NCBI GenBank assembly: GCA_913058335.1
Contig: CAJXPX010000003.1
Span: 167,616-231,615, forward strand
Source of the DNA: an uncultured Hyphomonadaceae bacterium
Lineage (GTDB): Bacteria; Pseudomonadota; Alphaproteobacteria; Caulobacterales; Maricaulaceae
Direction: 5' to 3'
DNA: 64,000 nt
The position numbers and the translations under genes were made by a program. Under the pieces are notes generated by a model. That model searched no databases. It was given only the letters and a program-made list of their open reading frames with translations, and was not told the origin of the DNA. Below are positions 25,542 to 35,153 of the stretch, piece after piece. Every line of letters begins with the position of its first letter. Positions within the stretch are counted from its first letter, which is position 1.

Positions 25542-26714
25542 CTAGCCCATGGCAGTTTCCAAAATAGAAACGGCATTCCTAATATCATCCTCGCTCACGA
25601 TTAGCGGCGGTGCTAAACGCAAGACGTTATTGCCTGCGACTCCGGTTAAAAGACCTTCTTCGCGCGCTCTTGCTTGAAGGCTTTTAGGTCCATCAGTCAT
25701 TTTCAACCCCATCAAAAGTCCCTTTCCTGTTACGCCTTTAACCTCTTCCGGGCGGGACTTCGCAAGCGCCTCCAATTCTTGCTCCAAGGTTTGAGACACC
25801 TCATAGACCTGCTCAAGAAATGCCGGATCTGAAATCTTGTCCCAAACAACATTTCCAACGGCCATGGCTAAGGGATTTCCGCCGTAGGTAGAGCCGTGGG
25901 ATCCTGGCTGCATGGCTATGCCGACCGCCTCTGTCATTAAACAGGCGCCAAAAGGAAAGCCTCCGCCAATCCCTTTCGCAAGACACATAATATCCGGAGC
26001 TGAATTTTCGGCCCATTCGTGGGCAAAAAGTTTTCCCGTCCGACCCATACCGCATTGGATTTCATCATATATCAAGAGAATGCCGCTTTCATCGCACAAT
26101 TTGCGTAGGTTTGTTAATTGGACTTCCGGTAACGCGCGTACGCCGCCTTCCCCTTGCACAGGTTCTATCAAGATAGCTGCAGTTCGTTCGGAAATGGCGG
26201 CGTCCAGCGCGTCAGCATTTTCCCACTCCACTTGAATAAAACCGGGAAGGCGGGAGCCAAACCCTTCAAGATATGCCGGATTACCCCCGGCATTGATTGC
26301 CGCAAGAGATCGTCCGTGAAACGCCCCGGTGAAGGTAATAATCTCATGGCGGTCCGGACTGCCATTTAACCAATGAAACTTCCGGGCGGCTTTGATGGCT
26401 GCTTCAATGGCTTCTGTTCCAGAGTTACTAAAGAACACACGATCAGCGAAACTACGTTCGCACATTTTCGCCGCCAGTTTCTCCGCGGCCGGAACCCGAA
26501 ACATATTTGATGTATGCCAGAGTTTTTCAGCTTGCTCCTTTAAAGCGGAGACCAATACGGGATGTGAATGTCCGAGGCTCGAAACAGCGATGCCGGAAAT
26601 AAAATCCAGATAGGCTGCTCCGTCATCGGTGAAGAGATGCATACCCTCACCCCGCTCGAAAACGAGTTCTGGTGGACGGTAAGTAGGCATAATGTGCTGA
26701 CGAGGATCGGTCAT
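25542..26714 (-). CDS. astC: ArgD/AstC-type PLP aminotransferase (succinylornithine or acetylornithine)
   Basis: This 390-aa class III aminotransferase has SNSGTEAIEAAIKAARK for phosphate binding, LIYDEIQCGMGRTG and the PLP lysine in CLAKGIGGGFPFGA. Enzymes of this type act on both N-acetylornithine and N-succinylornithine. Being the last gene behind astA and astD on the same strand, it most likely catalyses the AstC step of arginine degradation. The biosynthetic ArgD role remains possible. Confidence 0.85.
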   Translation of the reverse strand: MTDPRQHIMPTYRPPELVFERGEGMHLFTDDGAAYLDFISGIAVSSLGHSHPVLVSALKEQAEKLWHTSNMFRVPAAEKLAAKMCERSFADRVFFSNSGTEAIEAAIKAARKFHWLNGSPDRHEIITFTGAFHGRSLAAINAGGNPAYLEGFGSRLPGFIQVEWENADALDAAISERTAAILIEPVQGEGGVRALPEVQLTNLRKLCDESGILLIYDEIQCGMGRTGKLFAHEWAENSAPDIMCLAKGIGGGFPFGACLMTEAVGIAMQPGSHGSTYGGNPLAMAVGNVVWDKISDPAFLEQVYEVSQTLEQELEALAKSRPEEVKGVTGKGLLMGLKMTDGPKSLQARAREEGLLTGVAGNNVLRLAPPLIVSEDDIRNAVSILETAMG

Positions 26715-26743
26715 GATCTAACTCCTGATACAGTTTGGTAAAT

Positions 26744-28219
26744 TTAACGGGATGAGCGAGAGCTGGGGAAACCAGTGGCTGGCAAACGATTTGCCTTTTC
26801 CGAAATCTGACTCGCTTGGGGCCACGCACAATAATCGGCGGCGTAATAGGCCCCTGGACGGGCATTGCCGGAAAGACCTGGCCCTCCAAACGGCATACTC
26901 CCGCTTGCTCCGGCCGTCGGACGGTTTCGATTGAGAATACCGGCCCTCATTCGAATATAAGCCTCGTCCCACAAGGCCTCATCGTCACATACGAGGCCGC
27001 CGGACAGTCCATATCGCGAATTGTTCGCTCCTATTATAGCGGCCTCAAATGTCGGAACCCGGAAAATTTGAAGAAACGGAGCGAATAACTCTTCATCTGG
27101 CACTTCGCCAGCGCTGGTCATATCAATGATACCTGGGCTAACAAATGCAGCCCCTTGATTGGTTTGTTTCATTTCTCTTATCAGGCGGCCGCCATTGTGT
27201 CTCAACTCGGACTGAACTTTGACCGCTGCTCCTGCAGCATGTGTGGAAACGAGGGGCCCCATAAAGGCAGTCGCATCCCCATAATGACCAATCTTAATTT
27301 CATTACTTCGAGCCACCAATGCCTCGATTACGTCATCACCGAATGTTCCTTCCGGCAGGAATAAACGTCGGGCACATGAACACCTCTGACCAGTCGTAAA
27401 AAAGGCAGATTGGGCAGCGATATCGGCGGCGGCTTCTATGTCGACAGGGTCCCAAATTATGAGGGGATTGTTGCCCCCCATTTCAAGAGCCAGTATTACT
27501 TCAGGGCGTCCCGCAAAGTATTTGTGGAAGAGTTTTCCTGTCTTTGCCGAACCGGTAAACAACACGCCCGAAAGAGGGGTGTCCAACAAGGCTTGCCCGG
27601 TTTCTTGTCCCCCTTGAACGACATTTAAACAGCCTGCCGGTAGCCCAGCAGTTTTGAAAGCGTCTACGATCAATTCAGCAACTGACGGCGCAAGTTCCGA
27701 AGGTTTGAATATACATGTATTGCCAGCCAATAGGGCTGGCACAATATGACCGTTGGGGAGGTGACCCGGGAAATTGAACGGACCGAAAACCCCCATTACC
27801 CCATGAGCCCGATGCGAAAGCCGATTAGAGCCGAAGGGTGTAGGTGATAATTTATCGCCGGCTCGTTCAAGCTGTGCTGCGATTGATATCGCTACTTTGC
27901 CTTTCATGGCCGCAACTTCGCCCCGAGCTTCCCAGACGACCTTTCCCATGTCTTGGCCTATAGTCTCAGCAAACTCATCCGACCGAGCCTCAATCTCTGC
28001 GGCGTAAGCTTCGAGAATTGCCGTTCGGTCGCTCTGCGGTCGGCAGGACCATTCCTGGAATGCCGAGGAAGCCGCGTCATAAGCCTCATTTACCTGCTTA
28101 GGAGTGGCGGCGTGACCCGACCACACAACGTTGCCGGTAGATGGGCAAATTGAATCAAAAACGTCACCTTCTCCCTTCTGCCATTGTCCATTAATGTGAA
28201 TACCGCGCCCCATTTTCAT
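26744..28219 (-). CDS. astD: N-succinylglutamate 5-semialdehyde dehydrogenase AstD
   Basis: This 491-aa aldehyde dehydrogenase carries the catalytic Glu segment ALEMGGNNPLII and the catalytic Cys in TTGQRCSCARRLF, both characteristic of AstD. It oxidises succinylglutamate semialdehyde to succinylglutamate with NAD(P) in the AST pathway. It lies 45 nt behind astA and 29 nt before astC. The C-terminal tail is slightly basic and variable. Confidence 0.92.
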   Translation of the reverse strand: MKMGRGIHINGQWQKGEGDVFDSICPSTGNVVWSGHAATPKQVNEAYDAASSAFQEWSCRPQSDRTAILEAYAAEIEARSDEFAETIGQDMGKVVWEARGEVAAMKGKVAISIAAQLERAGDKLSPTPFGSNRLSHRAHGVMGVFGPFNFPGHLPNGHIVPALLAGNTCIFKPSELAPSVAELIVDAFKTAGLPAGCLNVVQGGQETGQALLDTPLSGVLFTGSAKTGKLFHKYFAGRPEVILALEMGGNNPLIIWDPVDIEAAADIAAQSAFFTTGQRCSCARRLFLPEGTFGDDVIEALVARSNEIKIGHYGDATAFMGPLVSTHAAGAAVKVQSELRHNGGRLIREMKQTNQGAAFVSPGIIDMTSAGEVPDEELFAPFLQIFRVPTFEAAIIGANNSRYGLSGGLVCDDEALWDEAYIRMRAGILNRNRPTAGASGSMPFGGPGLSGNARPGAYYAADYCAWPQASQISEKANRLPATGFPSSRSSR

Positions 28220-28264
28220 ATCTCATACCTGTTCGAGTTGTTGCTGTGAGTTTGGAGAAAGCAA

Positions 28265-29293
28265 TCAAGCCAGTACATGTCGGACTTCATCGCCACATTC
28301 GACTTGAAGGGCGTTTTTGAAAGCGTCGTTTAGAGCTATGCCCTCTGAGTTTACGCCGGCCGGGCCGCGCACTAATCGGAAATTTTTGAGGTCGCCATTA
28401 GCGATCAACCTTTTTTCAGCGTCAGCCCCCTCCGACTCGGCGACCACTTTCGCAAGTTGTGAATTCTTCACCGTTTGAATGTCGTCCAAGCGGGCAATGA
28501 CCTGCGGCCCGGCATCAAAGACATCTACAAAGCCTTCAAAACGGAAACCTTCCTGAGCCAGCATGCGCATGGCTATTGCGCTCGTCGCATGGGCTTTCCC
28601 AATGGCTGCCTGAGCGTCGGACGGAAGTAGATCCAAATATATTGGAAACTTCGGCATTAAGTTGGCAATAAACTCGACGCCTTTCACGGCGCTCATTTCA
28701 TCGGCCACGGGAAAATCGACGCCAAAAAACTTCTTTCCGACTGCGGTCCAAAACGGATTAGATCCGTCCGGCTCTTGCCAGCCACGCATCTCTGCAATGA
28801 CATGCTCGGAGAACTGTTCTGGAAAAGAAGCCATGAGCATGTATCGTGCCTGCGCTAAGAGCCGCCCAGCTCCACCGCGACGCAAATTAGGAGACACTGC
28901 CAATGTGCCAATCTCTGTCATTCCTGTGTAGGAATTGGAAAGGGTCAATACCTTGCAATCAAGGTTGAGGCCAATCGCCTCGGAATGCTGTATGAGTCGA
29001 TTTACATGGTAGGAGAAAAAGCCATATGGCCTGCCGATTTCCGGGTAAACTGCGGATACACCCAACAATTTTTTGGATTCGGTATCCTCCAAAACCATGA
29101 GATACTGGGCTTCGGAACGAGGCATTTTACCCGCAAAGCTCGCCGCAGCAGTTTCAACTTTCGTCGCCAGAGCATCTCGATTGGGCGGGAAAGTCGTCAT
29201 TCCTGACCCGAGCGACTTCGCTAGATCTAAGACCGCGTCAGTGTCGGATAGCTGTGCGGGGCGAATAATCCACATCAAAACATCTCCTGACAA
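28265..29293 (-). CDS. astA: Arginine N-succinyltransferase AstA
   Basis: The protein has the AstA fold of the GNAT-like arginine/ornithine N-succinyltransferases: an N-terminal WIIRPAQLSDTDAVLDLA, the acyl-CoA region SPNLRRGGAGRLLAQARY and FPIYLDLLPSDAQAAIG. It makes succinylarginine, the first AST step. The likely start is the ATG at 29275 (MWIIRPAQLS) or the upstream ATG at 29293. astB and astE are not in this window. A LacI-type palindrome lies 100 bp upstream. Confidence 0.9.
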   Translation of the reverse strand: MSGDVLMWIIRPAQLSDTDAVLDLAKSLGSGMTTFPPNRDALATKVETAAASFAGKMPRSEAQYLMVLEDTESKKLLGVSAVYPEIGRPYGFFSYHVNRLIQHSEAIGLNLDCKVLTLSNSYTGMTEIGTLAVSPNLRRGGAGRLLAQARYMLMASFPEQFSEHVIAEMRGWQEPDGSNPFWTAVGKKFFGVDFPVADEMSAVKGVEFIANLMPKFPIYLDLLPSDAQAAIGKAHATSAIAMRMLAQEGFRFEGFVDVFDAGPQVIARLDDIQTVKNSQLAKVVAESEGADAEKRLIANGDLKNFRLVRGPAGVNSEGIALNDAFKNALQVECGDEVRHVLA

Positions 29294-29393
29294 TCAGTTT
29301 TCTGATTGGTTTCTTTCATCTTGTTCGGCATCACGGGAACGACCCCCTTTTGGCGGTTCTAAAAATCTAAAAGGAAACACACACTGCATTAAT

Positions 29394-29409
29394 TTGCATT
29401 CGAATGCAA
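29394..29409. promoter_or_regulatory. LacI-type operator, astA side
   Basis: Perfect 16-bp palindrome TTGCATTCGAATGCAA with a central CG as in LacI-family operators, 100 bp upstream of astA and 361 bp from an identical site before the HisD-like gene. Two such sites could support looping. Confidence 0.75.
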
Positions 29410-29754
29410 CACTAGTTTTCGATTGGGTTTTTAAAATTGGATCGCTTTTTGAAAAATGAACCGAATCTGGAAAGGCGTTCCAGCAAACCCATTCTAATAA
29501 ACATAGTGAGCGATTTGTTTCGGGAGGGTGACAAAATCAGCGTGACCCACCTACCCTTAAAGCTACAATGCCTAACGAAAATTAGTAAAAAATTTAATTT
29601 GAATTGAAATTGCGACAGTACCTGGCAATGACTTGATCGCAAAATTAATCCGAAGCTGTGAATATAAAATCAATCGTGATTGCTCTTTCTCCTTGATCAA
29701 ACCCAAAGCTGATAATGAAGCTCGTGCTCAAACCATAAAATCTAAAAACTTCTT

Positions 29755-29770
29755 TTGCATTCGAATGCAA
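29755..29770. promoter_or_regulatory. LacI-type operator, HisD-like gene
   Basis: Perfect TTGCATTCGAATGCAA palindrome (18 bp if the flanking T/A are counted), 39 bp before the ATG at 29810, where it would block transcription. Confidence 0.8.
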
Positions 29771-29809
29771 ATATGTTATAAGTCTAAAAATTTTAGCTAG
29801 GAGTGAAAC

Positions 29810-31132
29810 ATGGCGACCTATTTAAAGCACGGTATTGATGCTGACGTGAAAATGAAATCAGACGCGAAAGTGCGTGGAATTGTCGAAGGCATTCTCGGTG
29901 AAATTGAAGAGAACGGCGACGCGACAGTTCGGAAGTATTCCGAAAAATTTGACAATTGGTCGCCGGACACCTTTCGCCTTTCCCGCGCTGAGATTGACGC
30001 CTGCTACGACGCCATTTCGGAGGAAGCTAAAGCCGACATCCAATTTGCTCAAACTCAGGTTCGAAATTTTGCGCAGATTCAACGCGATTCCATGAAGGAC
30101 GTAGAGGTTGAGACCCTTCCCGGCATTGTTCTTGGCCACAAACACGTTCCAGTGAATGCGGCCGGCTGCTACGTACCAGGCGGGAAATACCCTCTAATCG
30201 CCTCAGCACACATGTCAGTTGTAACAGCAAAGGTCGCAGGGGTTCCCCGCGTCATTGCCTGCGCCCCGCCTTTTAACGGAAAGCCCCACCCTGCAGTCGT
30301 GGTCGCTATGGACATGGCAGGAGCTGATGAAATTTATTGCGCAGGCGGCGTGCAAGCGGTCGGCATGATGGCAATCGGCACAGAGACTTGCCCCCCTGTG
30401 GACATCTTAGTGGGCCCAGGCAACGCATTTGTTGCGGAAGCAAAACGTCAACTTTTCGGACGTGTTGGAATTGATCTTTTTGCAGGACCAACGGAAACGT
30501 TGATAATCGCGGATGACACATCCGATGGAGAAATTTGTGCGGCAGACCTATTGGGTCAAGCAGAGCACGGAATTAATTCTCCGGCGGTTCTAATTACCAA
30601 TTCCGAAAAACTCGCGAATGATACAATCGCCGAAGTTGAACGACAGCGACATTTACTTTCCACAGGCGATGTTGCTGGAAAAGCTTGGGATGATTACGGT
30701 CAGGTTATTCTTTGTGAAAGTTATGAGGAAATGGTCGGGATGGCCGACTTCATTGCATCCGAACATGTTCAGGTCATGACCAAGGATCCGAATTACTTCA
30801 AAGAAAACATGACCAATTACGGCGCGCTATTTTTGGGACTTGAGACCAATGTCGCTTATGGGGACAAGGTCATTGGGACCAATCATACACTACCGACGAA
30901 TAAAGCCGCGCGTTACACTGGCGGCCTATGGGTTGGTAAATTTTTAAAAACTTGTACCTTCCAACGCATTACAGAGGAAGGATCTGTTATGATCGGTGAG
31001 TATTGCTCCCGACTTTGCGCATTAGAGGGATTTGCCGGGCATAAGGAACAGGCGGATATCCGCCTTCGTCGTTTTTCCTGGCAGAATATCCAAGGTCTGG
31101 ACAGCCTTCCCTCTCCGCGCCAATCGACTTAA
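29810..31132 (+). CDS. HisD-family NAD-dependent alcohol dehydrogenase (sulfopropanediol dehydrogenase-like)
   Basis: This 440-aa protein keeps the HisD core, including [10 protein letters not shown], the zinc-ligand segment [18 protein letters not shown] and [14 protein letters not shown]. It diverges from true HisD and lies in a catabolic cluster with no histidine genes. Its overall character is that of the HpsN-like branch, which oxidises small diols such as dihydroxypropanesulfonate in two steps to the acid. The real substrate is open. AGGAGTG precedes the ATG, and a perfect operator sits upstream. It leads the plus-strand part of the regulon. Confidence 0.85.
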   Translation: MATYLKHGIDADVKMKSDAKVRGIVEGILGEIEENGDATVRKYSEKFDNWSPDTFRLSRAEIDACYDAISEEAKADIQFAQTQVRNFAQIQRDSMKDVEVETLPGIVLGHKHVPVNAAGCYVPGGKYPLIASAHMSVVTAKVAGVPRVIACAPPFNGKPHPAVVVAMDMAGADEIYCAGGVQAVGMMAIGTETCPPVDILVGPGNAFVAEAKRQLFGRVGIDLFAGPTETLIIADDTSDGEICAADLLGQAEHGINSPAVLITNSEKLANDTIAEVERQRHLLSTGDVAGKAWDDYGQVILCESYEEMVGMADFIASEHVQVMTKDPNYFKENMTNYGALFLGLETNVAYGDKVIGTNHTLPTNKAARYTGGLWVGKFLKTCTFQRITEEGSVMIGEYCSRLCALEGFAGHKEQADIRLRRFSWQNIQGLDSLPSPRQST

Positions 31133-31291
31133 CAACTGAACTTCAAATCATCTGAGCGCTCTTCAAATTGGAAAAATGGCGCTCAGACGTTCGACAAATT
31201 TTAACGGCTCAAGCCATCTGTAGCCGATGGGGCCCGTATATTCGGGTTGAGATTGATTTGCTTCGCAGAGCGAATGGGGTAAAAGACTTGA

Positions 31292-32317
31292 ATGTCGTCT
31301 AAACCCGAAATTAATTCCCGCGCAACGAGCTATGATGTGGCCCGATTGGCAGGCGTATCGCAATCAGCGGTATCCCGCTGTTTCAAACCCGGCGCGTCCA
31401 TTTCCAAAAAAATGCGAGATAAGGTTGTAGCCGCTGCCGAAGAGCTTAATTACCAACCGAATGCCATAGCGCGCAGCTTGATTAGTCAACGCTCGCATAT
31501 GGTTGCCATATTGATCTCCTCGCAAATCAACTTCTACTACCCCGAAGTCTTATTTCAGCTCTCGGACCGATTTTCAAAAAACGGCCTCCGCGTTTTACTC
31601 TTCACAATAAACGGGGAAGAAGACGTCGCGGACGCGATTGATCAGATTTGGCAATATCAGGCAGATGGGGTTATCTCTGCATCCGCCTTATCAATTGAAC
31701 AACACCAATTATTACAAAGACGCCAAATTCCTGTCGTGATGTTCAACCGCTATTTTTACAATTTGCCTACAAATACAATTTGGTGCGATACAGAATCTGC
31801 GGTTAACGAGATGATTTCTCACTTAAAGGATTTCGGTCACTCAAAGTTCGGACTGCTAAGAGGGCCCGACTATTCCATGGTTAGCCAAGAACGCATGCGG
31901 CTTGTGCGACAGGCAATTGACACACATGGCGGCCAAATAGTCTCTGAGTCTGAAGGGAACTATCGGTATGAAAGTGCCGCCGCAGCGACACAGGAATTGA
32001 TGCAACACAGAGTTAAGCCCACCGCGATTATTGCCGCGAATGATATGATGGCAATGGGGGTGTTGGATGAACTAAAGAATGTGATGGGAAAATCTGTCCC
32101 TGCGGATGTCTCTGTTGTTGGCTTTGATGGCATTTGGGCCGCAAGCTTCGCCTCTTATGAATTAACGACTGTTCGCCAGCCAATCGGCCGCATGGCTGAG
32201 GCCGCCGTTGAAATGATAGTTGACCGGATTGAAAAGCCCACAACATCAACGGAAAAGCGTTATCTGACAGGTACATTTGTACAAGGAACATCTACCGGGC
32301 CTGCAAAAGCAAAATAA
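31292..32317 (+). CDS. LacI-family transcription regulator of the catabolic cluster
   Basis: The 341-aa protein has a LacI headpiece (about residues 8-60: SYDVARLAGVSQSAVSRCF, then LNYQPNAIARSLISQRS with the hinge helix) and a periplasmic-binding-protein-like effector domain (about 65-335). It is the only local regulator in the cluster. Eight palindromes with central CG across the cluster are therefore most simply its operators. The effector is probably the substrate or an intermediate. A separate short palindrome, TTCGCAGAGCGAA (31262-31274), lies just before its own start. Confidence 0.92.
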   Translation: MSSKPEINSRATSYDVARLAGVSQSAVSRCFKPGASISKKMRDKVVAAAEELNYQPNAIARSLISQRSHMVAILISSQINFYYPEVLFQLSDRFSKNGLRVLLFTINGEEDVADAIDQIWQYQADGVISASALSIEQHQLLQRRQIPVVMFNRYFYNLPTNTIWCDTESAVNEMISHLKDFGHSKFGLLRGPDYSMVSQERMRLVRQAIDTHGGQIVSESEGNYRYESAAAATQELMQHRVKPTAIIAANDMMAMGVLDELKNVMGKSVPADVSVVGFDGIWAASFASYELTTVRQPIGRMAEAAVEMIVDRIEKPTTSTEKRYLTGTFVQGTSTGPAKAK

Positions 32318-32321
32318 AGTT

Positions 32322-32337
32322 TTGTTTGCGAATGCAA
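32322..32337. promoter_or_regulatory. Degenerate LacI-type operator before the MetE-like gene
   Basis: TTGTTTGCGAATGCAA matches the perfect operator at 13 of 16 positions; the right half-site is exact. It lies 40 bp before the ATG at 32378. Confidence 0.5.
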
Positions 32338-32377
32338 GAATGCTAAACTTCGTCTAAAATTGATGTGAAGTTATATC

Positions 32378-33514
32378 ATGATAATCAGCAAAGACCGCAT
32401 CTTAACGACCCATGTGGGAAGTCTTCCCCGCTCCAAAGCCGTAACGGATTGCGTGTTCGCCCATGAAAAGGGCGAGCCAATGGACGCCGCAAATGAGATA
32501 ATTGCAAAGGCTGTTAAAGACATCGTTCAAAAGCAAGTCGAGGCGCGTGTCGATATTGTCTCAGACGGAGAGATGAGCAAGATTTCCTATGCCACATACA
32601 TCAAAGATCGTATAACAGGATTTGACGGCGACAGTCCGCGTTCCGCCCCTAAAGACCTCGAAGACTTTCCCGAGTTTCTAAAACGTCAGTCCAGCGGCGG
32701 AGGCACACCAACATATCGGCGTCCGTGCTGTATTGGCCCTATAAAAGTTAAATCCATGCAGCCTTTGCAGCATGATTTAGATAATTTTGCGGCCGCTCTC
32801 GAAGGAGCAGATGTCGTTGAAGGTTTTATGAATGCCGCCTCCCCTGGTGTCATCGCGCTCTTCCAACCCAACCATCATTACAAATCTCAAGAGGAATACC
32901 TTGAGGCACTGGCCGAGGCTATGCGCCACGAATATGAGGCTATAGTCGATGCTGGCTATATTCTTCAATTGGATAGTCCTGATTTAGGGCTGGGCAAACA
33001 TATGATGTTTAAAAACGAGCCTGAGAACTATGCCAAACTTGCGGGAGCTCACGTCGAAGCCCTAAATCATGCTTTGCGTAATATTGATGGGGCACGCGTC
33101 CGTATGCACATTTGTTGGGGTAATTACGAAGGGCCGCATCATCACGACGCCGCCATGAGCGAAGTCATGCCTGTAGCGCTAAGAGCTAAACCTCAAGGCC
33201 TTTTGTTTGAAAATTCAAACCCCCGTCACGCGCATGAATGGGCTGAAATCGCAGAAATGGATATTCCCGAAGATAAAATCCTAATCCCCGGCGTGATAGA
33301 CAGTACAACTAACTTTATAGAGCATCCGGAGTTAGTCGCGCAGCGCATCGAAAGGTTTGCGAGCATCGTTGGGAAAGAACGAGTCATAGCAGGTTCAGAT
33401 TGCGGCTTTTCAACGTTTGCAGGTTTTGGGGCTGTTGATGAAGATATTGTCTATGCCAAGCTGAACTCCATGGCCGAAGGTGCGGAGATTGCCAGTAAAA
33501 GGTTATGGGCTTAG
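32378..33514 (+). CDS. MetE C-terminal-domain-like protein (methionine synthase II family)
   Basis: The 378-aa protein has only the catalytic barrel of cobalamin-independent methionine synthase: TTHVGSLPR at the start, the zinc-ligand region MHICWGNYEGPHHHD and the second Cys in AGSDCGFSTF. Stand-alone members include methylcobamide:CoM and epoxyalkane:CoM transferases and many uncharacterised catabolic proteins, so thiol or methyl transfer on the cluster substrate is plausible. It is not expected to be a housekeeping methionine synthase. Its stop overlaps the stop of the convergent RraA-like gene. Confidence 0.8.
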   Translation: MIISKDRILTTHVGSLPRSKAVTDCVFAHEKGEPMDAANEIIAKAVKDIVQKQVEARVDIVSDGEMSKISYATYIKDRITGFDGDSPRSAPKDLEDFPEFLKRQSSGGGTPTYRRPCCIGPIKVKSMQPLQHDLDNFAAALEGADVVEGFMNAASPGVIALFQPNHHYKSQEEYLEALAEAMRHEYEAIVDAGYILQLDSPDLGLGKHMMFKNEPENYAKLAGAHVEALNHALRNIDGARVRMHICWGNYEGPHHHDAAMSEVMPVALRAKPQGLLFENSNPRHAHEWAEIAEMDIPEDKILIPGVIDSTTNFIEHPELVAQRIERFASIVGKERVIAGSDCGFSTFAGFGAVDEDIVYAKLNSMAEGAEIASKRLWA

Positions 33515-34203
33515 GTTCGCGCTTGCTCAAAGGCGCGCCATGCTTCCATAAGTTTATCAATATTAAAGTCCGGCTCCTTCGCTGGACCAAGTATAATTTG
33601 CTCGCTCGCCAACAGAGTTTGAATGGCTCCGTTTAAGTCAGGCAAAACAAACTCCGGAATAATAGCCGCGCCATGCATATCTGCGTGAATGAGATCTCCC
33701 GGTTGGACCTCAAGGTCAAAAACTGTAACCGGACAATCAAGCTCTGTGACATGTACAAACATATGGCTTGGCCCAATTGAACCTGCCACGACAGGAAACC
33801 CCGGTGCATGATCCGATAAGTCACGCATCACGCCGTTTGTCAGAGCGCCAGATATGCCTAATCCTTTATGAACGTAAGTGTGCACTTCACCCCACCAGGC
33901 GGAGACACAATTCGGCGCGTCAATATCTTCAACCACGCAAACTGTGGGAACATCTCCTCCAGCCATATATTTAAAGTACTCAAGTCGCCGGGCTTTGATA
34001 ATATCAGGAGATTCCGTCGGCGGCTTGATTCCAGATAATTTAGCCGTGCGCGCATAACCCACCATTGCTTTAGTTTGGTTCATTGCTGAAACAGGCGTGC
34101 CGCGCGTAAATTTATCAAATCCGCGCCTGCCTTGAACGACTTCAATAGCGTTGCATATTGTTGGCGTATCAAATTCCGCCAAATTCTTGATAAAATCACT
34201 CAT
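33511..34203 (-). CDS. RraA-like class II pyruvate aldolase/decarboxylase
   Basis: This 230-aa protein belongs to the RraA/HMG-CHA aldolase superfamily: TPTICNAIE, GALTNGVMRDL (GxxxDxxxR-like metal and substrate site) and PGDLIHADMHGAAIIP. Relatives cleave 4-hydroxy-4-methyl-2-oxoglutarate or 4-carboxy-4-hydroxy-2-oxoadipate to pyruvate, or decarboxylate oxaloacetate. It overlaps the amidohydrolase gene by ATGA, so translation is coupled. This suggests a late aldol-cleavage step of the pathway. Confidence 0.8.
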   Translation of the reverse strand: MSDFIKNLAEFDTPTICNAIEVVQGRRGFDKFTRGTPVSAMNQTKAMVGYARTAKLSGIKPPTESPDIIKARRLEYFKYMAGGDVPTVCVVEDIDAPNCVSAWWGEVHTYVHKGLGISGALTNGVMRDLSDHAPGFPVVAGSIGPSHMFVHVTELDCPVTVFDLEVQPGDLIHADMHGAAIIPEFVLPDLNGAIQTLLASEQIILGPAKEPDFNIDKLMEAWRAFEQART

Positions 34204-35096
34204 AGCCCAATCCTGTAAAATCTATTCGCCACATTAAAAAACATATTCTCGCGCTCGCTTTTGGAATAATTTTTTGTAAGGGTCAAAAAGGCTTGGAATG
34301 TATCAGTATAACTCGCGTAAAGCTTATCAACGGGGAAATTAGAACCAAAGGCAATGCGTGAAGGGCCAAATATATCTATTGCTCTCAGCACACGTTCGCG
34401 GAAGCTCTCAACCGTCCAGTTTAGGTCGAACATACCCAACCCTGAAACCTTGCAAATCACGTTTTCATGTTCGCTAAAGTCCCGCAAACCAGCTTGCCAG
34501 GCCTGCATACCCTCCTTGGAAAAATCCTGTGGGCTACCCGCATGGCAAATCGCAACCGGGAGGCTCTCTATGGATTTAAATAATTTTGCCGCGGCGGGCA
34601 GAAGTGGCGGCGTAAGTTGTAAATCGAATGATAAATCTCGTTTTTCAAGCTCTTTCAACCCCGCTTTAAAAGCCGGGTTTTGTAAAAGTGCATTCGTTCC
34701 GTTTTTAGCATCTTCGGTTGCATCGCGGCCGACGATTTGACGGATGCCGCGAAAATTAGAAAATTCTTGTTGTTTATCCAGTTCAAAAAAAGCGGTGTTT
34801 TTAGTTAAATCACAAAACCCAATAATAGCATTTGCTAGGCCATATTTATCGCTTTGGGCCTGAACAAACTCCGTTTCTTTAATGCTGTCTTCCGGGGCGA
34901 CTCCGCATTGTATGTGAACACTACCAATAACGGGTAGCTCAGAAATATCCTCTCTGAGCTCAGCAACATGATAGTTCTTCTGGATAGGAGCCGGATCCCC
35001 AAAAAAACGAACGACATTCTTCTCAGCCAGCCATGTATGCTTTATTTGGTCTAAGTCCCAAAGATGGTGATGCGCGTCTATGATTTGCTTAACCAT
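34200..35096 (-). CDS. COG3618 amidohydrolase (lactonase-like TIM barrel)
   Basis: The 298-aa protein starts with IDAHHHLWDLDQI, the metal-binding HxH of amidohydrolases, and has FRGIRQIVG, LPVAICHAG and a terminal FGSNFPVDKL. These are typical of L-fuconolactonase and 2-pyrone-4,6-dicarboxylate lactonase relatives. It probably hydrolyses a lactone intermediate. It shares an ATGA overlap with the downstream aldolase and follows the SDR by 57 nt. Confidence 0.82.
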   Translation of the reverse strand: MVKQIIDAHHHLWDLDQIKHTWLAEKNVVRFFGDPAPIQKNYHVAELREDISELPVIGSVHIQCGVAPEDSIKETEFVQAQSDKYGLANAIIGFCDLTKNTAFFELDKQQEFSNFRGIRQIVGRDATEDAKNGTNALLQNPAFKAGLKELEKRDLSFDLQLTPPLLPAAAKLFKSIESLPVAICHAGSPQDFSKEGMQAWQAGLRDFSEHENVICKVSGLGMFDLNWTVESFRERVLRAIDIFGPSRIAFGSNFPVDKLYASYTDTFQAFLTLTKNYSKSERENMFFNVANRFYRIGL

Positions 35097-35153
35097 CTCT
35101 ATACCCCTTCCTGACGAGCGCCTCTTTTCAATCCAATCAGGATTGCGCTCGTT

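Noticed and set aside
29810..31132. True histidinol dehydrogenase HisD
   Set aside because: No histidine genes nearby, a LacI-type operator upstream and a catabolic context; the diol-dehydrogenase branch is more likely.
31262..31274. Palindrome TTCGCAGAGCGAA before the LacI gene as a ninth operator
   Set aside because: It has an odd-length centre and does not share the TTGCATTC half-site, so it was not counted with the others.
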